Shown piece by piece: positions 25,067 through 34,822 of a stretch of 38,942 bases of DNA; the first letter of the stretch is position 1, and every line of letters begins with the position of its first letter. The DNA is from an uncultured Hungatella sp. (lineage in GTDB: Bacteria > Bacillota > Clostridia > Lachnospirales > Lachnospiraceae): contig CAJUEJ010000008.1 in the NCBI GenBank assembly GCA_910585435.1, positions 127,594 through 166,535 of the forward strand, written 5' to 3'. Both the position numbers and the translations under genes were made by a program. The notes beneath the pieces are model-generated. The model was given only the letters and a program-made list of their open reading frames with translations. It did no database searches and was not told the origin of the DNA.

Positions 25067-27136
25067 TCAGCCATCAGCCCGTTCTTTTCCTTTTTTCAAA
25101 ACCACGGTATCAAAAGGCTTTATCACCTTCTTAGAATCCTTCTCGCACAGACTGCCGCAGAGGCAGGCGTCGAAAGGCCAGTCAATTTCTATGGCAGTCT
25201 CCGTCCGGTTAAAGTTTTGCAAAAACAGGTACTGCCCTTTTTCATTTTCCCGAAGAGTTACTTCGACGCCATGAGGCACAACGGGGACAGGCCGGTCCGG
25301 GAACAGCCTGGGAACGATACCGCTTATCAAATCCTGATAAAAGTCAGGCTCTGGGGCTGCACAGACATAGTAAGCCTCCCCCAGTCCATAGGAATTCCAT
25401 GTAACCGCAGGCTGTCCGGCATAGAAGTCATCGCCGTAAACCAGCAGCGGTTTAGCGTCAGTGAGACGTACTAATTCACAGAGGGAATGGCAGGAGTAGG
25501 AGCGGATAAAAGGAGGCGCTGCCTCCGGCCCAGTCTGGCTGGAAGGAACCAGGCTGTTTTTCTCATGGTCATACAGGCTGTCAATCTCCGCAAAGCGCAG
25601 GCCCAGCACAGGAACCAGCCCATTGGGGGAAGAGCCAAGATAGCAGCGGTCGTATTCATCCACAATGCCGGACCAGAAGGTCATAATAAGGGTACCCCCC
25701 TGCTTCACAAACTCTGCCAGCCTGTCCTGAATCCGGCAGCGGAACAGATACTGCATAGGGGCGATAAGCAATCGGTATCCGTCAAGAGAAGCCTCCATGT
25801 CAATGATATCCGTGTGGATGCCAAAGCTTCGCACTGCATTGTAAAAGCCCTGGACTACCTCTTTATAAGGAAGCTTCTCATTTCTGGGGCCCTGGGCTGC
25901 CTCCATGGCCCAGCGGCTTTCGATATCGCAGATGAGAGCAGCTTCTTTTTTCAGAGAGGAGCCGGCTGTTTCCTGGAGCATGGTTAAGGTTCTGCCCAGG
26001 GCACAGACCTCCTGAAACACCCGGGTATCCTCACCGCCGTAGTGGTCAATCACTGCCCCGTGAAACTTTTCGGAAGCTCCCCTGCTTTGACGGAGCTGGA
26101 AATAAAGGACACTGTCGCTTCCGTGGGCAACAGCCTGGAGAGAGGACAGGGCCAGCATGCCAGGCTTCTTCAGCTTACTGACCGGAGGCCAGTTGGCAGC
26201 AGAGGGGCAGGACTCCATCAGGAGGAAGGGCCTGCCCTGTATAGAGCGCATCAGGTCATGCTGGAATCCACAGTCTAAAGCTGTTTCGATTTCTGCCTTT
26301 TTATGCCAGGCAGGATAATTGTCCCAGCTGACCACGGCCAAATCCTGCCGGAATTTGTAGTAGTTCAGGCCGGTAAAATCATACATGAAATTGGTGGTCA
26401 CAGGCTTTTGGCTTCCTACGGCACGAAGGGCGTCAATTTCCCACCGCATAAAATCCAGAGTCTGGTCTGTGATAAACCGTTTCCAGTCCAGGCTCAGGGC
26501 ATGAAGCTCGTGCTCTCCAAGAGAGGAGGGGCTTTCAATCTGGTCAAAGCTCTGGTATTTGTGGCTCCAGAAAGTGGTGCACCAGCAAGCATTTAAACGG
26601 CTGACCGTCTGGTATTTTTTCTTCAGCCATTGACGAAATTGCTCCTGACACAGAGGACAGTGGCATTCTCCGCTGTATTCGTTGGAAATATGCCAGAGGA
26701 TTACGTCGGGATGAGGGCCAAGCCGCCGGGCAAGCTCTGTATTGACAGCTTTTACCTTCTCACGGTAAACAGGAGAGGTAAAACAGTGGTTGTGGCGGCC
26801 GCCGAACAGGGCCCGGCGCCGTTTTTCATCCATCCGCAGCACCTCAGGGTATTTGTCTGCCAGCCATTTGGGACGTGCGCCGGAGGGCGTTGCCAGAATG
26901 GTGGAGATGCCGTTTTTATAGAGCCGGCTGAGGATGGTTTCCAGCCATTGGAATTCATAGCGGCCCTCCTCCGGCTCTAAGACTGCCCAGGAGAAAACCC
27001 CCAGGGTAACCGTGTTGATGCTGGCTTTTTTAAAATATTCAATATCTTTTTCCAGAATATCCGGCTGGTCCAGCCATTGCTCCGGATTGTAGTCACCGCC
27101 GTGGAGCAGGGAGGCAGTAAAAAAAGGTTGGTTCAT
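25067..27136 (-). CDS. GH42 beta-galactosidase
   Basis: 689 residues, ATG preceded by AAAGGAG. The GH42 TIM barrel occupies the first 380 or so residues, starting LLHGGDYNPEQW. The acid/base is E153 in WHISNEYSGE and the nucleophile E308 in LLMESCPS. Cysteines C118, C158, C160 and C163 match the structural zinc site of many GH42 enzymes. A trimerisation-type domain (LICDIESRWAMEAAQG) and a small C-terminal domain follow. It removes terminal beta-galactose and has no signal peptide, so it acts on imported oligosaccharides. It is divergent from the GH31-GH3 pair across a shared regulatory region, which suggests the same substrate. Confidence 0.93.
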   Translation of the reverse strand: MNQPFFTASLLHGGDYNPEQWLDQPDILEKDIEYFKKASINTVTLGVFSWAVLEPEEGRYEFQWLETILSRLYKNGISTILATPSGARPKWLADKYPEVLRMDEKRRRALFGGRHNHCFTSPVYREKVKAVNTELARRLGPHPDVILWHISNEYSGECHCPLCQEQFRQWLKKKYQTVSRLNACWCTTFWSHKYQSFDQIESPSSLGEHELHALSLDWKRFITDQTLDFMRWEIDALRAVGSQKPVTTNFMYDFTGLNYYKFRQDLAVVSWDNYPAWHKKAEIETALDCGFQHDLMRSIQGRPFLLMESCPSAANWPPVSKLKKPGMLALSSLQAVAHGSDSVLYFQLRQSRGASEKFHGAVIDHYGGEDTRVFQEVCALGRTLTMLQETAGSSLKKEAALICDIESRWAMEAAQGPRNEKLPYKEVVQGFYNAVRSFGIHTDIIDMEASLDGYRLLIAPMQYLFRCRIQDRLAEFVKQGGTLIMTFWSGIVDEYDRCYLGSSPNGLVPVLGLRFAEIDSLYDHEKNSLVPSSQTGPEAAPPFIRSYSCHSLCELVRLTDAKPLLVYGDDFYAGQPAVTWNSYGLGEAYYVCAAPEPDFYQDLISGIVPRLFPDRPVPVVPHGVEVTLRENEKGQYLFLQNFNRTETAIEIDWPFDACLCGSLCEKDSKKVIKPFDTVVLKKGKERADG

Positions 27137-27179
27137 GAGGAAGGCTCCTTTCAGTTTTTTTCGCAGTTCCTTACAAGAT

Positions 27180-27275
27180 ATTATATTGGAAGAACAGAAA
27201 ATAGAAAACCCCTAATTATGGAGGCTTTTATGTAAAAAAAGTAAGGTGTTTTTCCGTAAAAAGATATGGTAAGAT
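27180..27275. promoter_or_regulatory. Divergent GH42/GH31 regulatory region with CCCCTAA element
   Basis: CCCCTAATTATGGAGGC lies at 27209-27225. On the plus strand it is followed 44 bases later by -10 TAAGAT (27270-27275) for GH31, with GGTGTTTTT at 27245-27253 in the -35 position. On the minus strand -10 TATAAT (27180-27185) for GH42 lies 23 bases from the element, so the element sits directly next to the GH42 -35 position. Both promoters have poor -35 boxes, as expected for activated genes. The same two elements occur before the transporter operon. Confidence 0.55.
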
Positions 27276-27348
27276 GTGTCACAGAAACAGGAAAAAAAAC
27301 CACTGCCTGGACGGTTACGAAAAATATGACAGAAATGAGGTATTCTAT

Positions 27349-29685
27349 ATGAAATTTCACAATGGATGCTGGCTTTTGAAGGAAGGATATGCAAGCTTTG
27401 CGCCTCAGCAGGTCTATGAAATCAGGAAAGAGGAATATGCAGTAGAGCTGTGCGCCCCTACCAGGAAAATTATAAATAAGGGAAACACCTTAGACGGCAT
27501 CAATCTGACGCTTAGGATTACTGCCCCCATGGAGGAAATGATTCGCGTTCAGACCATCCACCACAAGGGCGTCAGGAAAAAAACACCGGAGTTTCCCCTG
27601 AATCTCCCTGCACCTAAGCCGCTGAAGACAAGAGAGGACGGACGGTATCTGACCATAACCAGCGGCAGCCTTTCGCTGGTGATTGACAAGGATGACTGGT
27701 CGATGGAGTACAGAAGGGACAAAACACTTTTGACCAAAAGCGGAAAAGGGGATTTGGCCTACATAAAAACGGACTGGACAGGGCTTCCCTATGATGTGGG
27801 GAAAGAAGACAGCGCTTATATGCGCCAGCAGCTGAGGCTTTCCGTGGGAGAGCTGGTCTACGGCCTGGGAGAACGGTTTACGGCTTTTGTGAAAAACGGC
27901 CAGTCTGTGTCCATATGGAATGAGGACGGCGGCACCAGCACCGAGCAGTCCTATAAAAATATTCCCTTCTATCTGTCAAACAGAGGATATGGCGTGTTTG
28001 TCAACCACCCGGAAAAGACAGAGTTTGAGATTGGCACCGAGCAGGTGGCAAAGGCAGCCTTCAGCGTGCAGGGAGAAAGCCTGGACTATTTTGTCATCCA
28101 TGGCCCGACGATGAAGCAGGTTCTGATGCGGTATACAGATTTGACCGGCAAGCCGCCCAGGCTGGCCCCCTGGACCTATGGGCTTTGGCTTTCCACCTCC
28201 TTTACCACAGACTATGACGAGAAAACGGTTATGAGCTTTATTGACGGCATGGAAGAGAGAGGGATTCCCTTAAGCGTGTTTCATTTTGACTGCTGCTGGA
28301 TGAGAGAGTATCACTGGACGGATTTTGTGTGGGATGAGAGGGTGTTTCCAGACCCGGTGGGGATGCTCAAGCGAATCAAGGAAAAAGGCATCCGGGTCTG
28401 CGTATGGATTAACCCGTATATTGGCCAGGAGTCTGTGCTTTTTACAGAAGGCATGGAAAAGGGATATTTCCTGAAAAAGAAAAACGGAGACGTATGGCAA
28501 TGGGACATGTGGCAGTCCGGTCTGGCTGTTGTGGATTTTACCAACCCGGAAGCACGAAGCTGGTATCAGGGAAAGCTGGAGATGCTGATGGACATGGGGG
28601 TGGACTGCTTTAAGACAGATTTTGGTGAGAGGATTCCCACCAATGTGACGTATTTCGACCACTCGGACCCTCATAAGATGCATAATTTCTATACGTACCT
28701 GTACAATCAGGCAGTCTATGAGGTTCTGGAAAGAAGAAGAGGAAAAGAAGAGGCAGTTCTCTTTGCCCGTTCCGCCACAGCAGGGGGGCAGAAGTTTCCG
28801 GTTCACTGGGGAGGGGACTGCTGGTCTGACTATGAGTCTATGGAAGAAAGCCTGCGCGGCGGCCTGTCCCTTATCAGCAGCGGCTTCGGCTATTGGAGCC
28901 ATGACATCGGCGGATTCGAGAGCCAGTCTACGCCGGACGTGTATAAGCGCTGGGCTGCTTTCGGCCTTTTATCCACCCACAGCCGGCTTCATGGAAGCAC
29001 ATCCTATCGGGTTCCCTGGGTTTATGACCAGGAGGCTGTGGAGGTGGTCAGATTCTTTACCAGACTGAAGCTGGAGCTTTTGCCCTATCTCTATGGAGAA
29101 GGGGTGAAGACTTCGGTTACCGGAATTCCTATGATAAGAAGCATGGCTATGGAATTTGAGGATGATAGAAACTGCAGCTATCTGGATAAGCAGTATATGC
29201 TGGGAGACAGCCTTTTGGCAGCTCCGGTTTTCAATGAAGAGGGGATAGCAGAGTATTATCTGCCAAAGGGCACATGGACCCATTATCTTACGGGAGAGAC
29301 GGCTCAGGGAGGCGTCTGGAGAAGGGAGCATCAGGATTATTGCTCCATTCCCCTGTGGGTAAGGGCAGGCAGCGTGATTCCCACGGCTCCCGGGTGCGAG
29401 AGGGCAGACTACAGCTTTTTGGACAGACTGGAGTGGCGGGTGTACACAGGCGAAGAGCCGGTTCATGGCACTGTATACAGGGAAGGTAAGAAGGTGCAGA
29501 CAATATCCGTGGAGATGACAGACAATGGTATGACGCTGCAGGCATCAGATTTTGAAGAGAATACCTTTGTGCGTCTTGTAAACTGCTCTGCTGCCAAGGC
29601 AGAGGGAGGAACCTTTGAGACAGACGGAAAAGACTGCCTTGTGAGAATGAATGGCTGCTGCCGGATTCAGAAAGGAGAGAAGTAA
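27349..29685 (+). CDS. yicI: GH31 alpha-xylosidase, YicI-like
   Basis: 778 residues from the ATG at 27349; the frame is open from 27274, but YicI proteins begin MKF...GxW and GAGG precedes this ATG. Similarity to E. coli YicI (772 residues) is strong throughout. The nucleophile is D424 in KTDFGERIP and the acid/base D490 in HWGGDCWSDYESM; their 66-residue spacing equals that of YicI D416/D482. The enzyme removes alpha-1,6-linked xylose from isoprimeverose and xyloglucan oligosaccharides. It is cytoplasmic, with no signal peptide. It is followed four bases later by the GH3 gene. Confidence 0.93.
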   Translation: MKFHNGCWLLKEGYASFAPQQVYEIRKEEYAVELCAPTRKIINKGNTLDGINLTLRITAPMEEMIRVQTIHHKGVRKKTPEFPLNLPAPKPLKTREDGRYLTITSGSLSLVIDKDDWSMEYRRDKTLLTKSGKGDLAYIKTDWTGLPYDVGKEDSAYMRQQLRLSVGELVYGLGERFTAFVKNGQSVSIWNEDGGTSTEQSYKNIPFYLSNRGYGVFVNHPEKTEFEIGTEQVAKAAFSVQGESLDYFVIHGPTMKQVLMRYTDLTGKPPRLAPWTYGLWLSTSFTTDYDEKTVMSFIDGMEERGIPLSVFHFDCCWMREYHWTDFVWDERVFPDPVGMLKRIKEKGIRVCVWINPYIGQESVLFTEGMEKGYFLKKKNGDVWQWDMWQSGLAVVDFTNPEARSWYQGKLEMLMDMGVDCFKTDFGERIPTNVTYFDHSDPHKMHNFYTYLYNQAVYEVLERRRGKEEAVLFARSATAGGQKFPVHWGGDCWSDYESMEESLRGGLSLISSGFGYWSHDIGGFESQSTPDVYKRWAAFGLLSTHSRLHGSTSYRVPWVYDQEAVEVVRFFTRLKLELLPYLYGEGVKTSVTGIPMIRSMAMEFEDDRNCSYLDKQYMLGDSLLAAPVFNEEGIAEYYLPKGTWTHYLTGETAQGGVWRREHQDYCSIPLWVRAGSVIPTAPGCERADYSFLDRLEWRVYTGEEPVHGTVYREGKKVQTISVEMTDNGMTLQASDFEENTFVRLVNCSAAKAEGGTFETDGKDCLVRMNGCCRIQKGEK

Positions 29686-29689
29686 CCAG

Positions 29690-31807
29690 ATGGAACCAAT
29701 GGTGAAGGACAGGGACAACGAGAAGGAGCTGTGGCAAAAGGCAGAGGAGCTGACTGGGAAGCTGACCCTTGATGAGAAGATAGGAATGATACACGGAGCC
29801 CGGCTTTTTCAGACCCAGGGCGTTTCGCGGCTTGGCATTCCGCCTCTTAAGATGTCAGACGGCCCCATGGGGGTCCGCCAGGAGTTTCTTCCGGACCAGT
29901 GGAAGGCTGTGGGAAACACCGATGATTATGTGACGTATCTTCCCTGCTGCAGCGCCCTGGCGGCGACCTGGAACCGAACCGTCTGTTATGAGGCAGGAAA
30001 GGTTTTGGGAGCAGAGGCAAGAGGAAGAGGCAAGGATGTGATTCTGGCTCCCGGGGTAAATCTGAAGAGAAGTCCCTTGTGCGGACGGAATTTTGAGTAT
30101 TTCAGCGAGGACCCTTATCTGACGGGAGAGCTGGCGGCAGCCTTTGTCCAGGGGGTACAGAGCTTTGATGTGGCAGCCTGTGTAAAGCATTTTGCGGTAA
30201 ATAATCAGGAGACCGAAAGGCTGTGGATGGAAGTGAAAATCGACGAGGCGGTTTTGAGGGAGCTGTACCTGCCTGCCTTTTACGCTGCTTTGAAAAAAGG
30301 CGGGGCCTATACGGTCATGGGAGCTTACAACAAACTGTACGGGGAGCATTGCTGCCAGAGTGAATTTTTGCTGAAACAGATTCTCCGTACAGAATGGGAG
30401 TATGATGGAGTGGTTATCTCTGACTGGGGGGCGGTTCACGACACCCAGGCGGCGGCAGACTCCCAGCTGGATATCGAAATGTCTGTCACCTCGGATTTTG
30501 ATGCGTATTTTATGGCAGCCCCCCTGAAGAAGGCCATAGAGGAAGGCAGGGTGAAGGAGGAAGCTGTCAATGAGAAGGTAACCAGAATCCTGGCTCTGAT
30601 GATGAGGCTTCACATGATGGACGGAACCAGAAAGAGGGGCTGCTACAACACTGAGGGCCACAGGCAGACAGCCCTGCAGGCTGCCAGAGAGTCGGTTGTC
30701 CTTCTGAAAAATGAGAAAGGCAGGCTGCCTCTTTCCAGAGAGGAAGGGAAAAAGGTTCTGGTGATTGGGGAGAATGGAAACAGGACACACTCTGATGGCG
30801 GAGGAAGCGGAGAGATTAAGGCATTGTATGAGATTACTCCTCTGATGGGAATCAAGAAGCTGCTGGGAGGCAATGCACAGGTGGATTATATTCCAGGATA
30901 TACCAGCGGACAGAAGGAGAAGGAGGCCGGCCAGGTTAACTGGCAGCAGGCCAGCCTGGAACAGGGCGGCGGCCATACCCAGAGGCAGGAGGATAAAGAG
31001 GCCTTTGCAAAAGAAAGAACCAGGCTTTTAAGACAGGCTCTTGAACTGGCCCCTCTGTATGACCAGGTGATTTTTGTGGGCGGACTGAACCATGACCAGG
31101 ACTGTGAAGGCAGTGACAGAGCAGATATGAAGCTTCCCTATGAACAGGACCGGCTGCTGCTGGAGCTTCTCTCCCTCAGGCCGGATACGGCTGTAGTCCT
31201 GCTGGGGGGAAGCCCGGTGGAGATGGGCCGATGGATTGACAGGGCAGACAGCCTGGTATGGGCCTGGTACGGCGGCATGGAAGGAGGGACTGCTTTAGCA
31301 GAGGTTCTGTATGGCCTGGTGAATCCTTCCGGAAAGCTGCCGGAAAGCTTTTATAAAACCCATATGGATTGTTCCGCCCACTGCCTGGGAGAGTTTGGCA
31401 AAAAGGGACAGGTGGAATACAGGGAAGGGCGTCTGGCTGGATACCGGTATCTGGAGGCCTGGGGAGTGGAACCGGAGTTCTGTTTCGGACATGGGCTGAG
31501 CTATACTACGTTTTCCCTGGAGGGTGGAGCAGCCTGCAAAAGAGGAGAGAAAGTCTGTGTCTCCTGTATTGTGAGAAATACGGGAAATAGAGGAGGCGCA
31601 GAGACGGTTCAGGTATATGTATCTTCCCAGGCCGGAGAACGGGGCGGCATACCGGTTGTATTTTGGGAGCTAAAAGGGTTTGAAAAGGTATTTTTAGAGC
31701 CGGGAGAGACAAAAAACATAGTCATAGAGCTGGAGGGCGGTCTGCCGGAGGGACGGATTGCCTTGGGGACATCCTTAAAAGAAATCCGGATGGAGTTCTC
31801 TCTCTAA
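29690..31807 (+). CDS. GH3 beta-glucosidase
   Basis: 705 residues from the ATG at 29690, which follows AAAGGAG inside the end of GH31. The (beta/alpha)8 domain carries KMSDGPMGVR, the KHFAVNNQE motif and the nucleophile D245 in VVISDWGAVHD. A second alpha/beta domain (VLLKNEKGRLPL, FVGGLNHDQDCEGSDR) and a C-terminal fibronectin III-like domain (GHGLSYTTFSLE, VRNTGNRGGAETVQVYV) complete the usual GH3 layout. No signal peptide. The family also includes beta-xylosidases; beta-glucosidase is favoured by the overall sequence and by the GH31/GH42 neighbours. Co-transcribed with the GH31 gene. Confidence 0.9.
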   Translation: MEPMVKDRDNEKELWQKAEELTGKLTLDEKIGMIHGARLFQTQGVSRLGIPPLKMSDGPMGVRQEFLPDQWKAVGNTDDYVTYLPCCSALAATWNRTVCYEAGKVLGAEARGRGKDVILAPGVNLKRSPLCGRNFEYFSEDPYLTGELAAAFVQGVQSFDVAACVKHFAVNNQETERLWMEVKIDEAVLRELYLPAFYAALKKGGAYTVMGAYNKLYGEHCCQSEFLLKQILRTEWEYDGVVISDWGAVHDTQAAADSQLDIEMSVTSDFDAYFMAAPLKKAIEEGRVKEEAVNEKVTRILALMMRLHMMDGTRKRGCYNTEGHRQTALQAARESVVLLKNEKGRLPLSREEGKKVLVIGENGNRTHSDGGGSGEIKALYEITPLMGIKKLLGGNAQVDYIPGYTSGQKEKEAGQVNWQQASLEQGGGHTQRQEDKEAFAKERTRLLRQALELAPLYDQVIFVGGLNHDQDCEGSDRADMKLPYEQDRLLLELLSLRPDTAVVLLGGSPVEMGRWIDRADSLVWAWYGGMEGGTALAEVLYGLVNPSGKLPESFYKTHMDCSAHCLGEFGKKGQVEYREGRLAGYRYLEAWGVEPEFCFGHGLSYTTFSLEGGAACKRGEKVCVSCIVRNTGNRGGAETVQVYVSSQAGERGGIPVVFWELKGFEKVFLEPGETKNIVIELEGGLPEGRIALGTSLKEIRMEFSL

Positions 31808-31813
31808 ATTTGA

Positions 31814-31842
31814 TTGACGGTGACATGCTGGTACGGTAAAAT
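31814..31842 (+). promoter_or_regulatory. Sigma-A promoter of the response regulator gene
   Basis: -35 TTGACG (31814-31819), 17-bp spacer, -10 TAAAAT (31837-31842), starting six bases after the GH3 stop. The CCCCTAA element of the sugar promoters is absent here, so the regulator gene seems separately controlled. Confidence 0.75.
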
Positions 31843-31867
31843 AGTATTATCTGAGGGAGGCTGGTAC

Positions 31868-33382
31868 ATGTTTACCGCAATGATTATTGATGATGAGAGA
31901 ATTGTCCGAGAGGGAATACGGGAATTGATAGATTGGGAAAAGGCAGGCTTTCGTCTGGGCAGTGACGGAAAGGACGGACGGGGGGGTTTGGCCAATATTC
32001 TCAGAGAGAATCCGGATTTGGTTCTGGTGGATATTAAGATGCCTGGCCTGACAGGGATTGAGGTGATTCGGGAGGCCAGGCAGCAGGGCTTTGCAGGACA
32101 TTTCATCATCCTTACCGGCTTTTCAGAGTTTGAATATGCCAGAGCTGCCCTTGCCATGGGAGTGGAAGGCTATCTACTTAAGCCCATTGATGAAGAGGAG
32201 CTTTTGGAGTATGTGGGGAAGATAAGAGACAGCCTGGAGAAGGCCCGGTCTCAGGAGGAATATCACAGCCAGAATGAGAACAGGGCCAGGCAGGAGCTTT
32301 TCAGACGGATGGTGTTAAAGGAAGGAAAGCTTAAGGAGCTGGAGGCAGAGGCTGAAAAGTATCATCTGGCTATGGAAGGAGAGGTTTTCTGCATCGCCAT
32401 ATGCAGGGAAGAAGAGGAAGGAAAGAAGGAGAACCTCCATGAGAAGGTAAAGCTTTTAACAGAGGGAGACAGCGCCTGCATCGAAACCTTTCCCATAGAG
32501 GACCAGGTTATTTTGGTAGGATGTTCGATTGAATATGACAAGTGGAAGGAACGGCTGGAGAAGCGCAATAAGAGGGTGGAGAGCTATTTCGGGACAGGCT
32601 TAAAAATCGCCATCGGAAATAATGTAAGAAAGTGGCAGGAGATTTTCTGCTCCTATGAAAGCGCCAGGTATCTTATGGCACAGGCCTTTCTCTTTGACCA
32701 GGAGGATATTCTGACCATTGATTTAATCTGCGGACTCACAGGCAGAGGCGAGACGGTGACCATGGAATGGCTGGAGATGCTGATTGAGGTGGGGGATGCA
32801 GACGGCATAAAGAAGGCAATGGGGCTGTTTCGGGATTACTGCACCTGGAATCTGCTGGCGGAGCCGGAAATCAAGCTTCTGCTGGTTCAGAACATGGTTC
32901 AGCTTTATATGCGCCTGAACCAGAAGTATACTTCGTCTTCCCTGGACAATGAGTCCCTTCAGAGAATCCTGGGGCAGCTTATGGCTGCATGTGACATGAA
33001 GCAGCTTCTGGAACGCTATGAACAGGCCCTTGTGGAGGTGGGCCAGAAGATTGGCATGGCAGGCGGCAATATTATCCGGCGGGTTTACTATTATATGGAG
33101 AAAAATTTTGACAAGGATTTAAAGCTGGAGGGCATCGCCAGAATATTCAATTACAACAGTGCCTATCTGGGAAAATTGTTTCGCAGGGAGATGGGGGAGA
33201 ATTTTAACAATGCCCTGGACATGATTCGTATTAAGAATGCCAGGCGGCTTCTCCAGGAGACCGATTTCAAGGTGTACCAGATTTCTGAGATGGTAGGCTA
33301 CAGCAGCATTGATTATTTCTATCTGAAATTTAAAAAGTATGTGGGCACCAGTCCGAAAGAATACCGGAAAACCCTGGTGTAA
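31868..33382 (+). CDS. YesN-type response regulator, REC plus AraC HTH
   Basis: 504 residues from the ATG at 31868, preceded by GGGAGG; an earlier in-frame start at 31814 lies in the promoter. The receiver domain (1-120) has the acidic pair D8-D9, the phospho-acceptor D55 in VLVDIKMPG and the lysine of LLKPID. A middle region of about 280 residues is of the type seen in YesN proteins. The C-terminal 100 residues are an AraC double helix-turn-helix (LEGIARIFNYNSAYLGKLFR, ISEMVGYSSIDYFYLKFKKY). Such regulators activate nearby sugar ABC transporter and glycosidase genes. The partner kinase is the next gene, which is broken. Confidence 0.93.
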   Translation: MFTAMIIDDERIVREGIRELIDWEKAGFRLGSDGKDGRGGLANILRENPDLVLVDIKMPGLTGIEVIREARQQGFAGHFIILTGFSEFEYARAALAMGVEGYLLKPIDEEELLEYVGKIRDSLEKARSQEEYHSQNENRARQELFRRMVLKEGKLKELEAEAEKYHLAMEGEVFCIAICREEEEGKKENLHEKVKLLTEGDSACIETFPIEDQVILVGCSIEYDKWKERLEKRNKRVESYFGTGLKIAIGNNVRKWQEIFCSYESARYLMAQAFLFDQEDILTIDLICGLTGRGETVTMEWLEMLIEVGDADGIKKAMGLFRDYCTWNLLAEPEIKLLLVQNMVQLYMRLNQKYTSSSLDNESLQRILGQLMAACDMKQLLERYEQALVEVGQKIGMAGGNIIRRVYYYMEKNFDKDLKLEGIARIFNYNSAYLGKLFRREMGENFNNALDMIRIKNARRLLQETDFKVYQISEMVGYSSIDYFYLKFKKYVGTSPKEYRKTLV

Positions 33383-33410
33383 TGTATCAATCCTGCATTA
33401 CACTGGCTTA

Positions 33411-33456
33411 CAGACCAGAAATCTCTAAAAACCAGAGATTTCTGGTCTGATTTTTT
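33411..33456 (+). terminator. Strong terminator between response regulator and kinase genes
   Basis: CAGACCAGAAATCTCT (33411-33426) pairs perfectly with AGAGATTTCTGGTCTG (33434-33449), 16 bp around a 7-base loop, followed by A and six T. It ends the regulator transcript 30 bases before the kinase start. Confidence 0.92.
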
Positions 33457-33486
33457 AGGCAGCAGAAAAATTTTCAGGGGGTTAAC

Positions 33487-34819
33487 ATGAAGGCAGAAAA
33501 AAGCAGGCTGGGCAGACTGGCCAGCCGGATATTAGAGACAAGAATCAAAACCCGTATGCTGTTTCTTTATCTGGCAGGGGGTGCGCTTCCCATGATATTT
33601 ATGGGAATTTATCTGGTTCTTGGAACCAACCGAATCCTGGTGGAGAAGGAAGAAAAGACAGAAATCGTGGAGCTGCCATACCAGGCTTGTGCTCAATGGA
33701 GAAACAGAGCTGCTGGCCAATGGGCAGGGGGTGGAGTTTGCCCAGATTATGCCTTTTGTGAAGCAGTGGAAGAAAGAGGGGGTTTTTCAGGAACACGTAA
33801 AGCTTCATGGTATAGAATATATGATGACGTGTTACAGCTTTAAGCTGGGGGAATCAGAGGATTTTCTTCAGATGGTCAGTATGATGTCTTACAAAGATAT
33901 CCTGCAGCAGGCCAGCCGTCAAAACAGGGTGGGATTCCTGATTTTTGCAGGAAGCGCCCTGCTGTCCGTAGGATTGATTTTTTTGTTTTCCTGGTCTTTC
34001 GGCGCCAGAGTAGAGCGGTTCAGAGAACAGATGCAAAAGGCGGCCTCAGGGAATTTTGACTTGGAGACAAGCCTGGGAGGAACGGATGAGATTAGTGATT
34101 TATATGAATATCTGGGGATTATGATAGGGGATATTCAAAGGCTTTTGGCAGAAATCTACCAGGAGCGGCTTCATGCGGAGCAGTTAAAGACGCAGCAGAG
34201 AGAGGCGGAGTTTAAGGCGCTGGCAAGCCAGATGAATCCCCATTTTCTGTACAATACACTGGAAACTATCCGCATGAAGGCCAGGGTAAACCATGAGCCG
34301 GAGATTGAAGAGCTGGTGAAGCTGCTGGCGAAAATTCTGCGCAAAAGCATTCAGGCAGGAGGAAGCGAGGTGACGGTCAAAGCGGAGACAGAGCTGGTGG
34401 AGGCCTATCTGAAAATCCAGAGATACCGGTTTGACGAGCGGATTCAATATAGGATTCAGATGAACCAGGAGGTGGAGGACTGCCGGATTCTTCCTCTGAT
34501 TCTGCAGCCCCTTGTGGAAAATTCCATTATTCACGGCCTGGAGACGAAAGAGGGGACAGGCTGTATTCTGGTCCGGATTGAGGAGCGGCAGGAGCAGTTA
34601 TTTATTACTGTGGAGGACAATGGCGTGGGAATGGATGAGGAGCAGCTGGGCCAGCTTCAAAAGGAGCTGGGGCGGCGCAGCCTGAACCGGTCTCATGTAG
34701 GCGTGTGCAATGTTCATGAGAGGATACGCTTAAAATACGGAGAGGAATTCGGCCTTTCTATCCAGAGCATTAAGGGAAAGATGACGCAGGTGGTGCTCCA
34801 TCTTCCGGCCTGTCGCTGA
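33487..34819 (+). pseudogene. YesM-like sensor histidine kinase, frameshifted with shortened sensor domain
   Basis: The start (ATG 33487, after GGGGG) and first membrane helix (MLFLYLAGGALPMIFMGIYLVL) are in one frame, which closes at 33843. The rest lies in the +2 frame, open from before 33620 to 34819: an outer segment (LVLNGETELLANGQGVEF... DFLQMVSMMSYKDIL), helix 2 (VGFLIFAGSALLSVGLIFLF), HAMP, the His box MNPHFLYNTLETIR, the N box QPLVENSIIHG and the ATP site VEDNGVGMDEE. The frames must join at about 33660-33690. The outer domain would then be about 110 residues, well short of the usual sensor of such kinases, so a deletion plus frameshift is likely. It would have sensed the sugar and phosphorylated the upstream regulator. 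Confidence 0.82.
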
Positions 34820-34822
34820 GAA

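Noticed and set aside
29855..30976. 373-aa open frame on the minus strand inside the GH3 gene
   Set aside because: It is antisense to the GH3 catalytic domain, with no family resemblance; a shadow of biased codon use.
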